Source: DLKC01 sp002478885
Lineage (GTDB): Bacteria; Bacteroidota; Bacteroidia; Chitinophagales; Chitinophagaceae
Direction of reading: 5' to 3'
Assembly: GCA_046329585.1 (NCBI GenBank)
Contig: JAXLUI010000001.1
Coordinates: 1,364,001-1,428,000 of the forward strand
Length of the DNA stretch: 64,000 bases
The notes under the pieces are model-generated. The model ran no database searches. It saw nothing but the letters and a program-made list of their open reading frames with translations, and was not told the origin of the DNA. The translations under genes were made by a program, and so were the position numbers. Each line of letters begins with the position of its first letter. Within the stretch, counting starts at the first letter, position 1. Of this stretch, positions 1 to 9,417 are shown piece by piece.

Positions 1-848
1 CAGCCTATGTTGTGGATACGGCTGACCATTCAGGAATTATAGCCTTACAGGTGCACAGCATCGGCAGCAACACTGCGCTTGCTGGTGAAAAAATTTATTG
101 GAAAAATATCCGTATAAAAACAAACGATATAAAGCCAAAAGCTTTTCCGGCCAATATTTACGTACTGAACAATATTCCCAATAGCCTTACTGATTATGAA
201 AAGAAAACAAACTGGAAACTACTCTTTGATGGTGTAAGCAGCAATGGATGGAAAGGTGCTTACAAACCAGGTTTCCCTGAGAAAGGCTGGGAAGTAAAAA
301 ACGGAATGATGCGCGTACTTTCTTCAGAAGGAAAAGAGTCAACAAATGGTGGCGATATTGTAACGATCGATGAGTACAGTGCCTTTGATCTCTCCTTCGA
401 ATTTAAGCTTACGCCCGGCGCTAACAGCGGGGTTAAATATTTTGTAACGCTTAAAGAAAATAACACGGGCTCAGCGATAGGGCTTGAATACCAGGTGCTT
501 GATGATGACGGGCATCCCGATGCAAAACTTGGCCGCGATGGCAACAGAACCATGTCGTCTTTATACGATCTTATTCCCGCGCAAAAACAAGCGCGCTTTG
601 TGCATAAGATCGGCGAATGGAATCTTGGTCGCATTATTGTTTACCCCAATAATCATGTGGAGCATTACCTCAACGGTATCAAAGTGCTCGAGTATGAACG
701 CGGCTCAAAAGCCTTCGAAGACCTTGTTGCGATAAGCAAGTATAAAATCTGGGATCATTTTGGCGAAGCACAACAAGGCCATATTTTGCTGCAGGATCAT
801 GGCAACGAAGTAAGTTTCAGAAGTATTAAAATAAAAGTGCTGAAATAA
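1..848 (+). CDS. DUF1080 (3-keto-disaccharide hydrolase-like) protein, 5' truncated by window
   Basis: The reading frame is open from the first bases and ends at TAA 846-848, so the gene starts outside the window. The first visible stretch (ALQVHSIG...W.NIRI) resembles the end of one DUF1080 domain. A complete second DUF1080 domain follows, starting at WKLLFDG about 65 residues after the GTG at 12 and ending in FRSIKIK. The family has a concanavalin-like jelly-roll fold and is linked to sugar and glycoside breakdown, usually in exported proteins of Bacteroidota and Planctomycetota. So this is probably a tandem two-domain exported protein. Its signal peptide, substrate and upstream partners cannot be seen. 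The GTG at 12 could be read as a start, but the conserved residues upstream of it argue against that. Confidence 0.85.
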   Translation, partial: AYVVDTADHSGIIALQVHSIGSNTALAGEKIYWKNIRIKTNDIKPKAFPANIYVLNNIPNSLTDYEKKTNWKLLFDGVSSNGWKGAYKPGFPEKGWEVKNGMMRVLSSEGKESTNGGDIVTIDEYSAFDLSFEFKLTPGANSGVKYFVTLKENNTGSAIGLEYQVLDDDGHPDAKLGRDGNRTMSSLYDLIPAQKQARFVHKIGEWNLGRIIVYPNNHVEHYLNGIKVLEYERGSKAFEDLVAISKYKIWDHFGEAQQGHILLQDHGNEVSFRSIKIKVLK

Positions 849-875
849 TTTTGGTGGCCAGCTGCTGTTCTTCGT

Positions 876-905
876 GGCATCACCTCTTGCGTCGCACTTT
901 TCTGC
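876..905 (-). repeat. dispersed intergenic repeat half-site, form A
   Basis: On the minus strand this reads AAGTGCGACGCAAGAGGTGATGCC, matching the family consensus ACAAG(A/T)GTGCGACGCAAC followed by AGGCGATGCC. It lies 27 bases after the DUF1080 stop codon. No inverted partner is seen here. Confidence 0.7.
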
Positions 906-925
906 ATTGTTATTCCATGGCATCA

Positions 926-957
926 AAGGCCCCGCGCTTATAAAACGTGGGCTTTTA
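926..957 (+). terminator. probable rho-independent terminator after the DUF1080 gene
   Basis: A GC-rich left arm (AAGGCCCCGCG) and right arm (CGTGGGCTTTT) surround an AT-rich loop and run into a T-rich tail. The stem has a bulge and a G-T pair, so this is a fair but not perfect terminator for the plus-strand gene ending at 848. Confidence 0.5.
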
Positions 958-999
958 TATTTTGTCTATTTAGCAACGATTAAATAAAGGAAAACTTTA

Positions 1000-1245
1000 T
1001 CAGCGTTTATTCTTTTTAATACTGTCGTAGATCGAATATCCCAATGCAGCCGCAGCAATAACTACACCGATCCATACAATAGCCACCTGGTAAATGCTGA
1101 TGCAGGGCGGACAATATGTATCCGCAGGGCATGGCTCACATTCCGGCTTTAGTATCCAGAACAATATTGCCAGTAACACTTCTGCTATTAAAACAATTGA
1201 GACAATTTTTTTAGGGTCGGCTTTGCTTTTCTTTCTTTTTGCCAT
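1000..1245 (-). CDS. small two-helix membrane protein with a cysteine-rich loop
   Basis: This 81-residue protein starts with a lysine-rich stretch (KRKKSK). Two hydrophobic helices follow, at about residues 14-31 and 52-72, joined by a loop with four cysteines in a CEPC...CPPC pattern. A lysine-rich tail closes it. The loop would probably face the periplasm, where the cysteines could form disulfides or bind a metal. I do not recognise a family. It stands alone downstream of parC, in the same direction, after a 131-base gap containing a repeat half-site. Confidence 0.6.
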   Translation of the reverse strand: MAKRKKSKADPKKIVSIVLIAEVLLAILFWILKPECEPCPADTYCPPCISIYQVAIVWIGVVIAAAALGYSIYDSIKKNKR

Positions 1246-1324
1246 GAATAAACCACTTTAAAAATGATCGCCCCGGTCGATATCGCCGGGCTGTTATCTA
1301 CAGCTGCGCTAAATACTGAACGCT

Positions 1325-1351
1325 CAAGTGAGTGACACAACAGGCGATGCC
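1325..1351 (+). repeat. dispersed intergenic repeat half-site, form B
   Basis: The sequence CAAGTGAGTGACACAACAGG continuing into CGATGCC is the sister form (GAGTGACACAAC) of the family. It lies between parC and the small membrane protein. GCCGGGC motifs lie just upstream. Confidence 0.7.
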
Positions 1352-1376
1352 ACCTGCACGGAAGCCCGTAAACAAA

Positions 1377-3890
1377 TTACCCAAACAGTTCCGGTTGCTG
1401 GTTGCCCTCTTCCTGTTTTTTCTCCCATTCCATTTCAATACTCTTACTGTAGTCCATCAGCTTGGCACCAACGGCTTTCCAACCCATTACTTCCACCATT
1501 TTTGCAATTTTGAATTTTGCCCGGCGCACCTGTGACCCGCGGCCTGTCTGTACTATCAGTGAAGGCTCTTCCTCTGTAGACACTGCTTCAATTCTGTTAC
1601 CATCGCCTTCTTTAATGAAAAGGAATTTTGTTTGCAATGATGTCGTTTCAATTTTAAAGCGCTTTACGTTGAACTGCTGCTTTTCATTGTCGAAGTAAAT
1701 AGCAGAGATCACTTTATCTGGGCTGAATTTCTCTATCAGTAATATTTTTTCCGCTTCAAAACGCTGTGTAAGCTCTGTATCGCGCAACTCGTAGTTGCCG
1801 TCGCTATAAATAACGAGTATTTTTTCTTCTTCGAAACTTCCGAGATAAGCGCCTTTGCCTTCATTATTGAGACGGCCGTACACATCGTCGAACCAAAGCT
1901 TGCGGCCTGCCAACGTGGAGCGACCTTTCTCTTTAAATTTAGCCGAGCGAACGGGATACTTAGTAACCTGGTTACCCATGCTGCTGCGGCCTTTTATCTC
2001 CAACTCTTCAAAATAGAAATCAAACTCTTTGATGCGTGCAGTACAATTTGGGCTCAGTACAATCTTAACTGCTTCCGCTTCACCATTTGCATTGGCGGTA
2101 AAATAATGAACTTTGCTTTTATCGCTGCCTTTTGTGAGGTCATATTCTTTGTCACGCGTAATGCCAGTTACGTTAAAACGCTTTGCGTAGCTAGTACCTG
2201 AATCACCATCAACATAGATCATATTATAAGTAGTGCGCTCATCATTTTTAAGGAATACCGCCGCGTGAATAATGTCTTTACCAATAAATGTTTTGTCAGC
2301 CACTTTCACCACTTTCATAACCCCGCGCTTTGTGAACGCGATAATGTCGTCGAGATCGGAACACTCGCACAAAAATTCATCTTTCTTTAAACTTGTTCCT
2401 ATGAAACCTTCTTCGCGGTTTACATACAATTTTGTGTTGGCGATAGCAACCTGCTTTGCAGTAATGGTGTCGAACAGTTTTATTTCCGCTTTTCTTTCAC
2501 GGCCCTTGCCATATTTTTTTAGCAAATTTTCGTAGTGAGCAACTGCATAATCTGTCAGGTGCTCCAGGTCATGATTCACCTGGTTAATTTCAGCCTCGAT
2601 ACCTTTTATCTGTTTATCAAGTTCATCAATATCAAGCCTGTATATACGGCGTACAGGCTTTTCGGTAAGTTTAAGAATATCTTCTCTTGTAATTGCGCGC
2701 TTCAGTTTTTTCTTGAACGGACCGAATGCCTTATCGATCGCTTCTAATACAAATTCCCAGGTTTCATATTTTTGTTCAAGCTCCTTGTATATTTTTTCTT
2801 CAAAGAATATTTTTTCGAGTGAGGTATAATGCCATTTGTCTTCCAGTTCTCCGAGCTTTATTTCAAGCTCCCGTCTTAGCAGGTCTTTTGTGTAATCGGC
2901 AGAAATCTTCAGCAATTCATGCACCCCAAGAAATTTTGGCTTTTGCTCAACAATAACGCATGCATTTGGTGAAATAGAAACTTCACAATCGGTAAAGGCA
3001 TACAATGCATCGATCGTGATATCGGGAGAAATACCTGGCGCCAATTCTATCTGAATCTCTACATCTTTCGCGGTAACATCCACTACTTTTTTTATCTTGA
3101 TCTTACCCTGGTCATTGGCCTTGGTAATGCTGTCGCATAACTGCGAAACAGTAACACCATAAGGCACACTCCTGATGGCCAGTGTCTTTTTATCCAGCTC
3201 TTCTATTGCGGCACGCACCCTTATTTTTCCGCCACGCTTTCCTTCATTGTAATTTGTTACATCTACCATGCCGCCGGTTAAAAAATCGGGCATCAGCTCA
3301 AATCTTCTTCCCTTGAGGTATTTTATTGAGGCGTCGCACAACTCGCAGAAATTATGCGGTAATATTTTTGTTGAAAGGCCCACCGCAATGCCGTCAGCAC
3401 CCTGTGCAAGCAATAGTGGAAACTTCATTGGCAACACAACGGGTTCCTGTTTGCGGCCATCATAACTCAATTGCCATTCTGTGGTCTTTGCGTTGAACGC
3501 AACTTCCAACGCAAACTTTGATAATCGCGCTTCAATATAACGAGGCGCCGCCGCATCATCACCTGTCCGCACATCGCCCCAGTTACCCTGCGTTTCTATT
3601 AACAGGTCTTTCTGGCCCATGTTTACCAACGCATCACCAATACTTGCATCACCATGTGGATGGTACTGCATACTCTGCCCGATGATGTTCGCCACTTTAT
3701 TAAAACGGCCATCATCCATTTCCTTCATCGCATGCAAAATACGGCGCTGCACAGGCTTTAAACCATCTTCCACCGCAGGCACCGCACGTTCCAGGATCAC
3801 ATAAGACGCATAGTCAAGAAACCAGTTCTTATATTGTCCTTGCACGCCACTTTCATTTGTCAGATCAATTTCTTTTTTCTCTTTAGCCAT
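1377..3890 (-). CDS. parC: DNA topoisomerase IV subunit A (ParC/GyrA-like)
   Basis: Type IIA topoisomerase breakage-reunion subunit of about 837 residues, partner of the ParE-like protein at 7160-9046. The N-terminus carries GLKPVQRRIL and YHPHGDASIG, then AAPRYIEARLS with the active-site tyrosine at about residue 118, where E. coli ParC has Tyr120. A long coiled region follows, then a C-terminal part with degenerate beta-pinwheel-like repeats, as is common in Bacteroidota ParC. The complex separates replicated chromosomes. I chose ATG 3890, which has AAGGAA about 8 bases upstream, over an in-frame TTG two codons earlier. ParC and ParE are split here by three unrelated genes on the same strand. 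A divergent GyrA is the alternative, but the nearby ParE-type partner favours ParC. Confidence 0.92.
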   Translation of the reverse strand: MAKEKKEIDLTNESGVQGQYKNWFLDYASYVILERAVPAVEDGLKPVQRRILHAMKEMDDGRFNKVANIIGQSMQYHPHGDASIGDALVNMGQKDLLIETQGNWGDVRTGDDAAAPRYIEARLSKFALEVAFNAKTTEWQLSYDGRKQEPVVLPMKFPLLLAQGADGIAVGLSTKILPHNFCELCDASIKYLKGRRFELMPDFLTGGMVDVTNYNEGKRGGKIRVRAAIEELDKKTLAIRSVPYGVTVSQLCDSITKANDQGKIKIKKVVDVTAKDVEIQIELAPGISPDITIDALYAFTDCEVSISPNACVIVEQKPKFLGVHELLKISADYTKDLLRRELEIKLGELEDKWHYTSLEKIFFEEKIYKELEQKYETWEFVLEAIDKAFGPFKKKLKRAITREDILKLTEKPVRRIYRLDIDELDKQIKGIEAEINQVNHDLEHLTDYAVAHYENLLKKYGKGRERKAEIKLFDTITAKQVAIANTKLYVNREEGFIGTSLKKDEFLCECSDLDDIIAFTKRGVMKVVKVADKTFIGKDIIHAAVFLKNDERTTYNMIYVDGDSGTSYAKRFNVTGITRDKEYDLTKGSDKSKVHYFTANANGEAEAVKIVLSPNCTARIKEFDFYFEELEIKGRSSMGNQVTKYPVRSAKFKEKGRSTLAGRKLWFDDVYGRLNNEGKGAYLGSFEEEKILVIYSDGNYELRDTELTQRFEAEKILLIEKFSPDKVISAIYFDNEKQQFNVKRFKIETTSLQTKFLFIKEGDGNRIEAVSTEEEPSLIVQTGRGSQVRRAKFKIAKMVEVMGWKAVGAKLMDYSKSIEMEWEKKQEEGNQQPELFG

Positions 3891-3952
3891 TGTCAAATTC
3901 CTTGTTTATTAACGGTAATAAAATCATTTTTGTTACCGGCTTTCCTGTCCAT

Positions 3953-3982
3953 GGCATCGGCCCTTGCATCGCACTCTTATAC
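3953..3982 (-). repeat. dispersed intergenic repeat half-site, form A
   Basis: On the minus strand this reads AAGAGTGCGATGCAAG then GGCCGATGCC, with a GCCGGTAAC end further out. It lies in the 169-base gap between the membrane glycosyltransferase-like gene and parC. Confidence 0.65.
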
Positions 3983-4059
3983 AATTTATTCATTTTTCAA
4001 CTGTAGCGGTCCGGCGACTATTCTGCAAATATGCGCATGATTGCACAATTGCGGCGACA

Positions 4060-5733
4060 TTAAAATCCACTGGTGGAATATTGTTTAAAACTTGCAAGTA
4101 CCGCAGTATCCTTTACTTCATACAACGCTGCTGAATGCACCTGTTCCACCAACTTTAATCCGCCGGGTATCACATTTCTCAAACGTAATGAATCCAACGC
4201 GTGGGCAAAGTTTTCGTTATACCCACTGTTAAACAACAAAAAGCATTTTGCACTCGCTCCACTGCTGAACGATGTACAGGTATCGATATCGGCGAAATGC
4301 AAACCATCCTGCTTAAAGGAGTGCATATAGTTGGCCAGCCTTGCAGTTATCAAATCTCCTGTGTAAACGATCGTTTTATCTCCGATGGTTTTAAGTCGCG
4401 TCTGCACAATCGCCTGCTGGTCATAATAAAAGGAATACCGGGCACTGAAAAAGTCAAAAAAATAATTACTGCTCATCAATGACACAAACAAAATAAAGTT
4501 GAGATAAATCGCACCCTCACTTTTATTGTAGGCAAACAATAACCATCGCAGCAGCAAGACCGCCGTTATTCCAAAGTACACATATTTTGTTCCGCCAAGG
4601 TTCGAAACCAACAGGAAAATATCGGCAGCCAAAAAACAAAACAGCAGGCCCATATATTTACCCGGTTCACGCATGTATGCAGCAAGCATATATGCACCGG
4701 TGATAACGGCAAATGGAATGAGAAAAAGAAAATGTCTTGGATCAGGCCAGAGCGGACTATACGCGCTAAACGTAAAAGACATGAAATTGCTACAAAGCAA
4801 CAGCACAAAAAATGACCAGGCAATATGCCTTACCCGCGCTTCTTTAAAAACAGACTTGTAATAAAACAAACCGGCAATGGCAAAAAGCAGGTATTCCATA
4901 TCTCCATTGTACAAAAACACCTTCCACAATTCATAGCCAATCCTCTGCCATAGATCAGTGGATGGTTGCTCTGCATAGGTTTCGTCGGCGATCGCATTAT
5001 TTGATTGTAACAAATGATAGCGGTACAACCAATCGCCGGTTGAGAGTCTAAAATATAAAAGGTATGCAACCGTAAACATGGTGATCAACAATACTGTGGT
5101 TGTCCAGAAGCGACGGTTTCTTTTCTTAAAGATATCTATTGCCAACAGCAACAGCCAAAAAGGCAATAGAATGATCACTGTTTCTTTTGTCAGCAACGCC
5201 AGCATAAGCGCAATACTCAAGATCGTCGCATTGAACACCGACCTGTTCTTTATGCCAAACAACTGCCTGTGATAAAAATAATAAGCAAGAAAATTAAAAG
5301 CGGAAATACCGGTGTCGGCGAGCAAACGATGTGTATAAAACACCGTGCTGTGGTTCAGGAAAAACAAAACAAAACCAGAGGCGATAACAAACAACGTTTC
5401 CTTTCTTAATATAGCATACAAAAGCACCGCGATAGAAACGAAAGAAACCAGTGAGAATAAAGCGGAACCGAAATCATTCAAACCGAAGATTTTATAAAAG
5501 AAAGCAGTCACAAACACCGGCACCCATCTCAATTCAAAATGCGTGCAGTTCGCACAGGCCGGGGTTGCTGAATGACCTGCATTGTCCGCGTAATACGCAT
5601 AAACCATATCGTCATTTCCAAAACACCCTCCGTGTGCAAACAACAAATGGCTGACCAACAATGCTGAACCAACAAAAAGCAACACCACAGGATTTTTCTG
5701 AACATAATTCCGTGTGATGTTAAAAAGCTTCAT
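4060..5733 (-). CDS. polytopic membrane protein, GT-C (ArnT/PMT-like) glycosyltransferase candidate
   Basis: A protein of about 557 residues with roughly ten or more hydrophobic helices. An acidic pair (GNDDMVYAYYA) sits in the first loop after helix 1, as in GT-C fold glycosyltransferases that use lipid-linked sugar donors. The C-terminal about 130 residues are mainly soluble and would face the periplasm. The family would transfer a sugar to a lipid or protein at the outer face of the inner membrane, but acceptor and donor cannot be told from sequence. The start is set at ATG 5733; an in-frame TTG lies two codons upstream. It follows the cupin gene by 39 bases on the same strand, so co-transcription is possible. 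A generic O-antigen-type membrane protein is the alternative. Confidence 0.6.
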   Translation of the reverse strand: MKLFNITRNYVQKNPVVLLFVGSALLVSHLLFAHGGCFGNDDMVYAYYADNAGHSATPACANCTHFELRWVPVFVTAFFYKIFGLNDFGSALFSLVSFVSIAVLLYAILRKETLFVIASGFVLFFLNHSTVFYTHRLLADTGISAFNFLAYYFYHRQLFGIKNRSVFNATILSIALMLALLTKETVIILLPFWLLLLAIDIFKKRNRRFWTTTVLLITMFTVAYLLYFRLSTGDWLYRYHLLQSNNAIADETYAEQPSTDLWQRIGYELWKVFLYNGDMEYLLFAIAGLFYYKSVFKEARVRHIAWSFFVLLLCSNFMSFTFSAYSPLWPDPRHFLFLIPFAVITGAYMLAAYMREPGKYMGLLFCFLAADIFLLVSNLGGTKYVYFGITAVLLLRWLLFAYNKSEGAIYLNFILFVSLMSSNYFFDFFSARYSFYYDQQAIVQTRLKTIGDKTIVYTGDLITARLANYMHSFKQDGLHFADIDTCTSFSSGASAKCFLLFNSGYNENFAHALDSLRLRNVIPGGLKLVEQVHSAALYEVKDTAVLASFKQYSTSGF

Positions 5734-5772
5734 CTGCAATTTTTATGTAACAGCAAAAATTAGTGGGGCAAT

Positions 5773-6144
5773 CTATTCCTCCAGCCTGAAAGTATCATCT
5801 CTTCCGTCTGCCAGCGAATTCAATTCATAAAAAACGATATCGCTATCGGCAACGATGTCGTGCCATATCCAGGGATCAAAATAAACGATAGCTGGGCCCG
5901 TAACTTTTTCACTCCCCAGTCTTTCACTTTTTATATCCCGCCAATGAACGGTTGCTTGGCCCTGCATGATCATAAATTTTTCCGGGCATTTATAAGGCGA
6001 ACGCCCTTTGTGATAATGTCTACCGCTCGAACTGCCGGCTTTCCTGAACCCGACAATAAATTCTCCGGTGCGATCCATATTGAAAGTGTACGTCCTTCCT
6101 CTTTCATCTTCACCGATCTGGTTGATAGGCTCGACTTTTATCAT
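5773..6144 (-). CDS. small single-domain cupin protein
   Basis: A 123-residue protein with one cupin barrel. The first cupin motif is represented by GRHYHKG (His43, His45) with Glu55 in PEKFMI, and the second by His95 in PWIWHDI. These are the usual metal ligands. The sequence has a flavour of sugar-nucleotide cupins (WxcM/FdtA-like), but it is short and the substrate is unknown. It starts 27 bases after the DUF1835 gene stop, so the two are likely co-transcribed. Functions open to such cupins include isomerase, dioxygenase or ligand sensor. Confidence 0.65.
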   Translation of the reverse strand: MIKVEPINQIGEDERGRTYTFNMDRTGEFIVGFRKAGSSSGRHYHKGRSPYKCPEKFMIMQGQATVHWRDIKSERLGSEKVTGPAIVYFDPWIWHDIVADSDIVFYELNSLADGRDDTFRLEE

Positions 6145-6171
6145 GTTGCGAGTTTGAATTTGGATAACAAT

Positions 6172-7017
6172 TTAGGCCATTGTTTCGCCCGGCAATTCTG
6201 CCGGTTGCGCAGCAGCTACCAGTTTTATGGCAATCTCTTTCCAGCCTCTCGCCCATTCTCCCTGGGCTTCTAATTTTCCTTCTGCGATCATTTCACGCAA
6301 ACGCCATACAAGAAAGACATCACCCGTTTTTATTTTCATTTTGCTGAAAGCGTTACCAAGTATCTTCTGCAATTTCTGTGGCTCGGCAGTTATTACAGCC
6401 AGCAGGTCTTTATCATATTGATCCACTCCTTTGCTGATGATCTTCTTCCCGCCTTCCAGTAAACGCACCATGGCGTTCTCGTTGCATAACTTTTTCCATT
6501 CATCAGGATCAACTTCAAACTCGCTGGTAGTAATCGGCCTTGCCAATTTCTTTGCCTTTAAAAATTCTTTCGGCTGAATTTCGTGCAGCACTGTGGGGTA
6601 AAAAATGCCACCTTTCTCGTTAATGAAAGGAAGATTATTCAGGTATAAAACAAATATTCTTCCCTGGTAATCTTTCAGCTGGCTAATGAGCCAGAAATAG
6701 CCGCATACATCATGCTGGTTCTGGCCCATCCAAACCCAAACCTGCGGGGAAGCATCTTCATCAAGTCTCTTTATTAAATTGTGGACAGTAAGTTTATCAT
6801 CAACAATATCGAGCTGTTCAACATACGGAGAAAATTCCAGCAACTGTTTCCACCAATCTCTTCTTGCCTGGTAACCTTCTGTCTCATAAATAGATGCTAG
6901 TGGTCCGACTGCGAAATCATCTTTCACATGCAATATTTCACCGGCCATTGACTCATCCAGCTCAAAAGCCTTTTGTAAAACGTTTATATCTGCATCCTGG
7001 AAAACAATGTGTATCAT
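6172..7017 (-). CDS. DUF1835 domain-containing protein
   Basis: A 281-residue protein whose start MIHIVFQDADINVLQKAF and following DDFAVGPL pattern match the DUF1835 N-terminal domain. The second half, with VWRLREMI near the end, resembles the DUF3658 domain usually fused to it. It is cytoplasmic with no signal peptide. The biochemical role of the family is unknown. ATG 7017 is the only sensible start. The cupin gene follows 27 bases downstream and parE lies upstream across a 142-base gap holding a repeat half-site. Confidence 0.75.
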   Translation of the reverse strand: MIHIVFQDADINVLQKAFELDESMAGEILHVKDDFAVGPLASIYETEGYQARRDWWKQLLEFSPYVEQLDIVDDKLTVHNLIKRLDEDASPQVWVWMGQNQHDVCGYFWLISQLKDYQGRIFVLYLNNLPFINEKGGIFYPTVLHEIQPKEFLKAKKLARPITTSEFEVDPDEWKKLCNENAMVRLLEGGKKIISKGVDQYDKDLLAVITAEPQKLQKILGNAFSKMKIKTGDVFLVWRLREMIAEGKLEAQGEWARGWKEIAIKLVAAAQPAELPGETMA

Positions 7018-7100
7018 AGAATTTATTCGTGCCTTTTAAAGAAAGGCTTTAGCATATTAGTAAATCTGTATTTGTTGTTTTTTTGCTCAATATTTGCATT

Positions 7101-7120
7101 GCAAGAGTGCGACGCAACAA
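7101..7120 (+). repeat. dispersed intergenic repeat half-site, form A
   Basis: GCAAGAGTGCGACGCAACAA is a clean core. It sits between parE and the DUF1835 gene. Confidence 0.7.
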
Positions 7121-7159
7121 TGTTTTATAGTAGCAATACTGCCGGCCAAGAAAAATTTA

Positions 7160-9046
7160 CTACCCCTCTTCCACAAGGTCCATCTCCACTCTTAAATTAT
7201 CGATAATAAATTCCTGGCGCTCCATGGTGTTTTTACCCATAAAATATTCAAGCAGGTTCTGAATATGATCGCCTTGCTCGAGTATCACCGGCTGCACACG
7301 CATATCGTCGCCGATGAAGCGGCCGAACTCTTCCGGCGAAATTTCACCAAGCCCTTTAAATCTTGTAATCTCCGGCTTGCCGCCAAGCTTTTTAAGCGCG
7401 GCTTGTTTTTCGGCTTCATCATAACAATAAATCGTTTCCTGCTTATTGCGTACCCGGAACAAAGGCGTGTCGAGAATAAACACGTGGCCCTGTTTTACAA
7501 GGTCGGGAAAGAACTGCAAAAAGAAAGTCATCAGCAACAACCGAATGTGCATACCATCAACGTCGGCATCTGTGGCAATCACCACATTATTGTATCGAAG
7601 CCCTTCGAGACCGTCTTCAATATTCAGAGCGTGCTGCAGCAAATTGAACTCTTCATTTTCGTACACTACTTTTTTAGTGAGGCCAAAACAATTGAGCGGT
7701 TTGCCCCGCAAGCTAAATACAGCCTGCGTTTCAACATTGCGCGACTTGGTAATACTTCCACTCGCACTGTCGCCCTCGGTAATAAAAATGGTTGCCTTGT
7801 TCTGGTACTCGATAAACGCCTCCTTATTTTTTGAAGGGGGCTCATCGTTATAGTGCACACGGCAATCCCGTAATTTTTTATTGTGCAGGTTGGCCTTCTT
7901 TGCACGCTCGTTGGCGAGTTTGCGAATGCCGCTTAATTCTTTTCTTTCTTTTTCACTCTGTTCAATTCTTTTCTTTAATGCATCCGCGACTGATGGATTA
8001 CGATGCAGAAAATTATCCAGCTCTTTTGCCAGGAAGTTACCTACAAAGTTTTTCATACTCTCACCGCCTTCACTCACGGCCTGCGAGCCCAACTTTGTTT
8101 TGGTCTGGCTTTCAAACACGGGTTCCTGCACACGCACGGCAACGGCGGCAACAATGCTCTGGCGAATATCTGCCGCGTCGTAATCTTTTTTATAAAACTC
8201 GCGAACCGTTTTTACAAAGCCTTCCCTGAATGCCTGCTGATGTGTGCCACCTTGCGTCGTGTACTGCCCGTTGACAAACGAAAAAATATCTTCTCCGTAG
8301 TCATTGTTGTGTGAAAGAGCTACTTCGATGTCCTCCCCTTTCAGATGAATGACCGGGTAACGCAGTTCATCTTCATTGGCCTTGCGCTTCAAAAGGTCGA
8401 GCAAACCATTGCGGCTTACATAGCGCCTGTTGTTAAACGTAATGACCAAACCCGCATTCAGGTAGCAGTAATTCCATAACAGGTTGTCGAGGTATTCATG
8501 TATGAAATGAAAATTGCGGAACACGGTATCGTCAGGAATAAAAGTTACGAAAGTTCCGTTGCTTTCAGTTGAGCCTGCTTCTTTATGTTCTTTTATTAAA
8601 ACGCCTTTTTCAAATTCCACTGCCTTTACCCGCCCTTCGCGAAAGCTCTCCACCTTAAAATAACTGCTTAACGCATTTACCGCTTTGGTACCAACACCAT
8701 TCAAACCAACGCTCTTTTGAAACGCTTTGCTGTCGTACTTCGCACCGGTATTTATCTTACTCACCACATCAACCACCTTGCCCAATGGAATTCCGCGGCC
8801 ATAGTCGCGTATGGTAACGGTTCTTGCATCTATGGTTATTTCAATTTGTTTGCCGTAGCCCATCATGTGCTCATCAATGCAGTTGTCGACCACTTCCTTT
8901 ATCAGCACATAAATACCGTCGTCGGGCGCGGAACCATCGCCAAGTTTCCCGATATACATGCCCGGCCTCAGGCGAATATGTTCTCTCCAGTCAAGACTTT
9001 TTATGCTCGAATCGTCGTAATTAAAAAGGTCTTTTGTTTCTGCCAT
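7160..9046 (-). CDS. parE: DNA topoisomerase IV subunit B (ParE/GyrB-like)
   Basis: The ATPase subunit of a type IIA topoisomerase, 628 residues. The GHKL ATPase fold is shown by EVVDNCIDE (Glu51, Asn55), RDYGRGIP and GLNGVGTKAVNALS. The transducer and TOPRIM domains follow, with ITEGDSASGS and DADVDGMHIR as the magnesium-binding acids, and RFKGLGEI near the C-terminus. It powers strand passage by the ParC partner at 1377-3890. The length, without the large insertion of many GyrB proteins, and the ParC-like neighbour support ParE. It starts at ATG 9046. The upstream region to 9417 contains an inverted repeat pair. Confidence 0.92.
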   Translation of the reverse strand: MAETKDLFNYDDSSIKSLDWREHIRLRPGMYIGKLGDGSAPDDGIYVLIKEVVDNCIDEHMMGYGKQIEITIDARTVTIRDYGRGIPLGKVVDVVSKINTGAKYDSKAFQKSVGLNGVGTKAVNALSSYFKVESFREGRVKAVEFEKGVLIKEHKEAGSTESNGTFVTFIPDDTVFRNFHFIHEYLDNLLWNYCYLNAGLVITFNNRRYVSRNGLLDLLKRKANEDELRYPVIHLKGEDIEVALSHNNDYGEDIFSFVNGQYTTQGGTHQQAFREGFVKTVREFYKKDYDAADIRQSIVAAVAVRVQEPVFESQTKTKLGSQAVSEGGESMKNFVGNFLAKELDNFLHRNPSVADALKKRIEQSEKERKELSGIRKLANERAKKANLHNKKLRDCRVHYNDEPPSKNKEAFIEYQNKATIFITEGDSASGSITKSRNVETQAVFSLRGKPLNCFGLTKKVVYENEEFNLLQHALNIEDGLEGLRYNNVVIATDADVDGMHIRLLLMTFFLQFFPDLVKQGHVFILDTPLFRVRNKQETIYCYDEAEKQAALKKLGGKPEITRFKGLGEISPEEFGRFIGDDMRVQPVILEQGDHIQNLLEYFMGKNTMERQEFIIDNLRVEMDLVEEG

Positions 9047-9106
9047 GTTTGTTTGTTGATCCTATTATGCGTTCATTTCTTTTATGAGCCCGGCATTTGT
9101 GCAAAT

Positions 9107-9375
9107 GGCATCGTCCCTTGCGTCGCACACTTGTGCGTTCAAAAAAATGCGCGGCGGTTCGCTGCAAATTTAAATTTGTCATCCACTTTTCCCGATTTCT
9201 TTTTCGCATAAGCAGGTGATGTGGATAAAAGAACGCTGAAGCAGATATTCGGCAGGCAATTTTGAGCGGCAAAAAGAAAAGCGGCAATAAATTTTAGAAG
9301 TGCACTGATTATATTATTTTGCCATGGCAACCTTGCTGCACAGCGTTGCTATAGCACAAGAGTGCGACGCAACGG
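9107..9375. repeat. inverted pair of dispersed repeats in the 371-base gap upstream of parE
   Basis: The left arm (9107-9137, minus strand) reads GTGTGCGACGCAAGGGACGATGCC outward and is followed by GCCGGG at about 9090. The right arm (9355-9375, plus strand) reads CACAAGAGTGCGACGCAACG and is followed outward by GCCTGG and GCCCGG. About 215 bases separate the arms. They enclose a palindromic AAATTTAAATTT stretch near 9167 that includes a TAAATTTG box on the minus strand (9165-9172), a possible parE promoter element. No gene was found in the 9047-9417 gap. Confidence 0.7.
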
Positions 9376-9417
9376 AAGCCTGGAAAAGATATTGAGCCCG
9401 GAACAAAGAAAATTGCA

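Noticed and set aside
260..634. 124-residue open frame on the minus strand inside the DUF1080 gene
   Set aside because: It lies fully opposite a well-supported coding region and has no family-like features.
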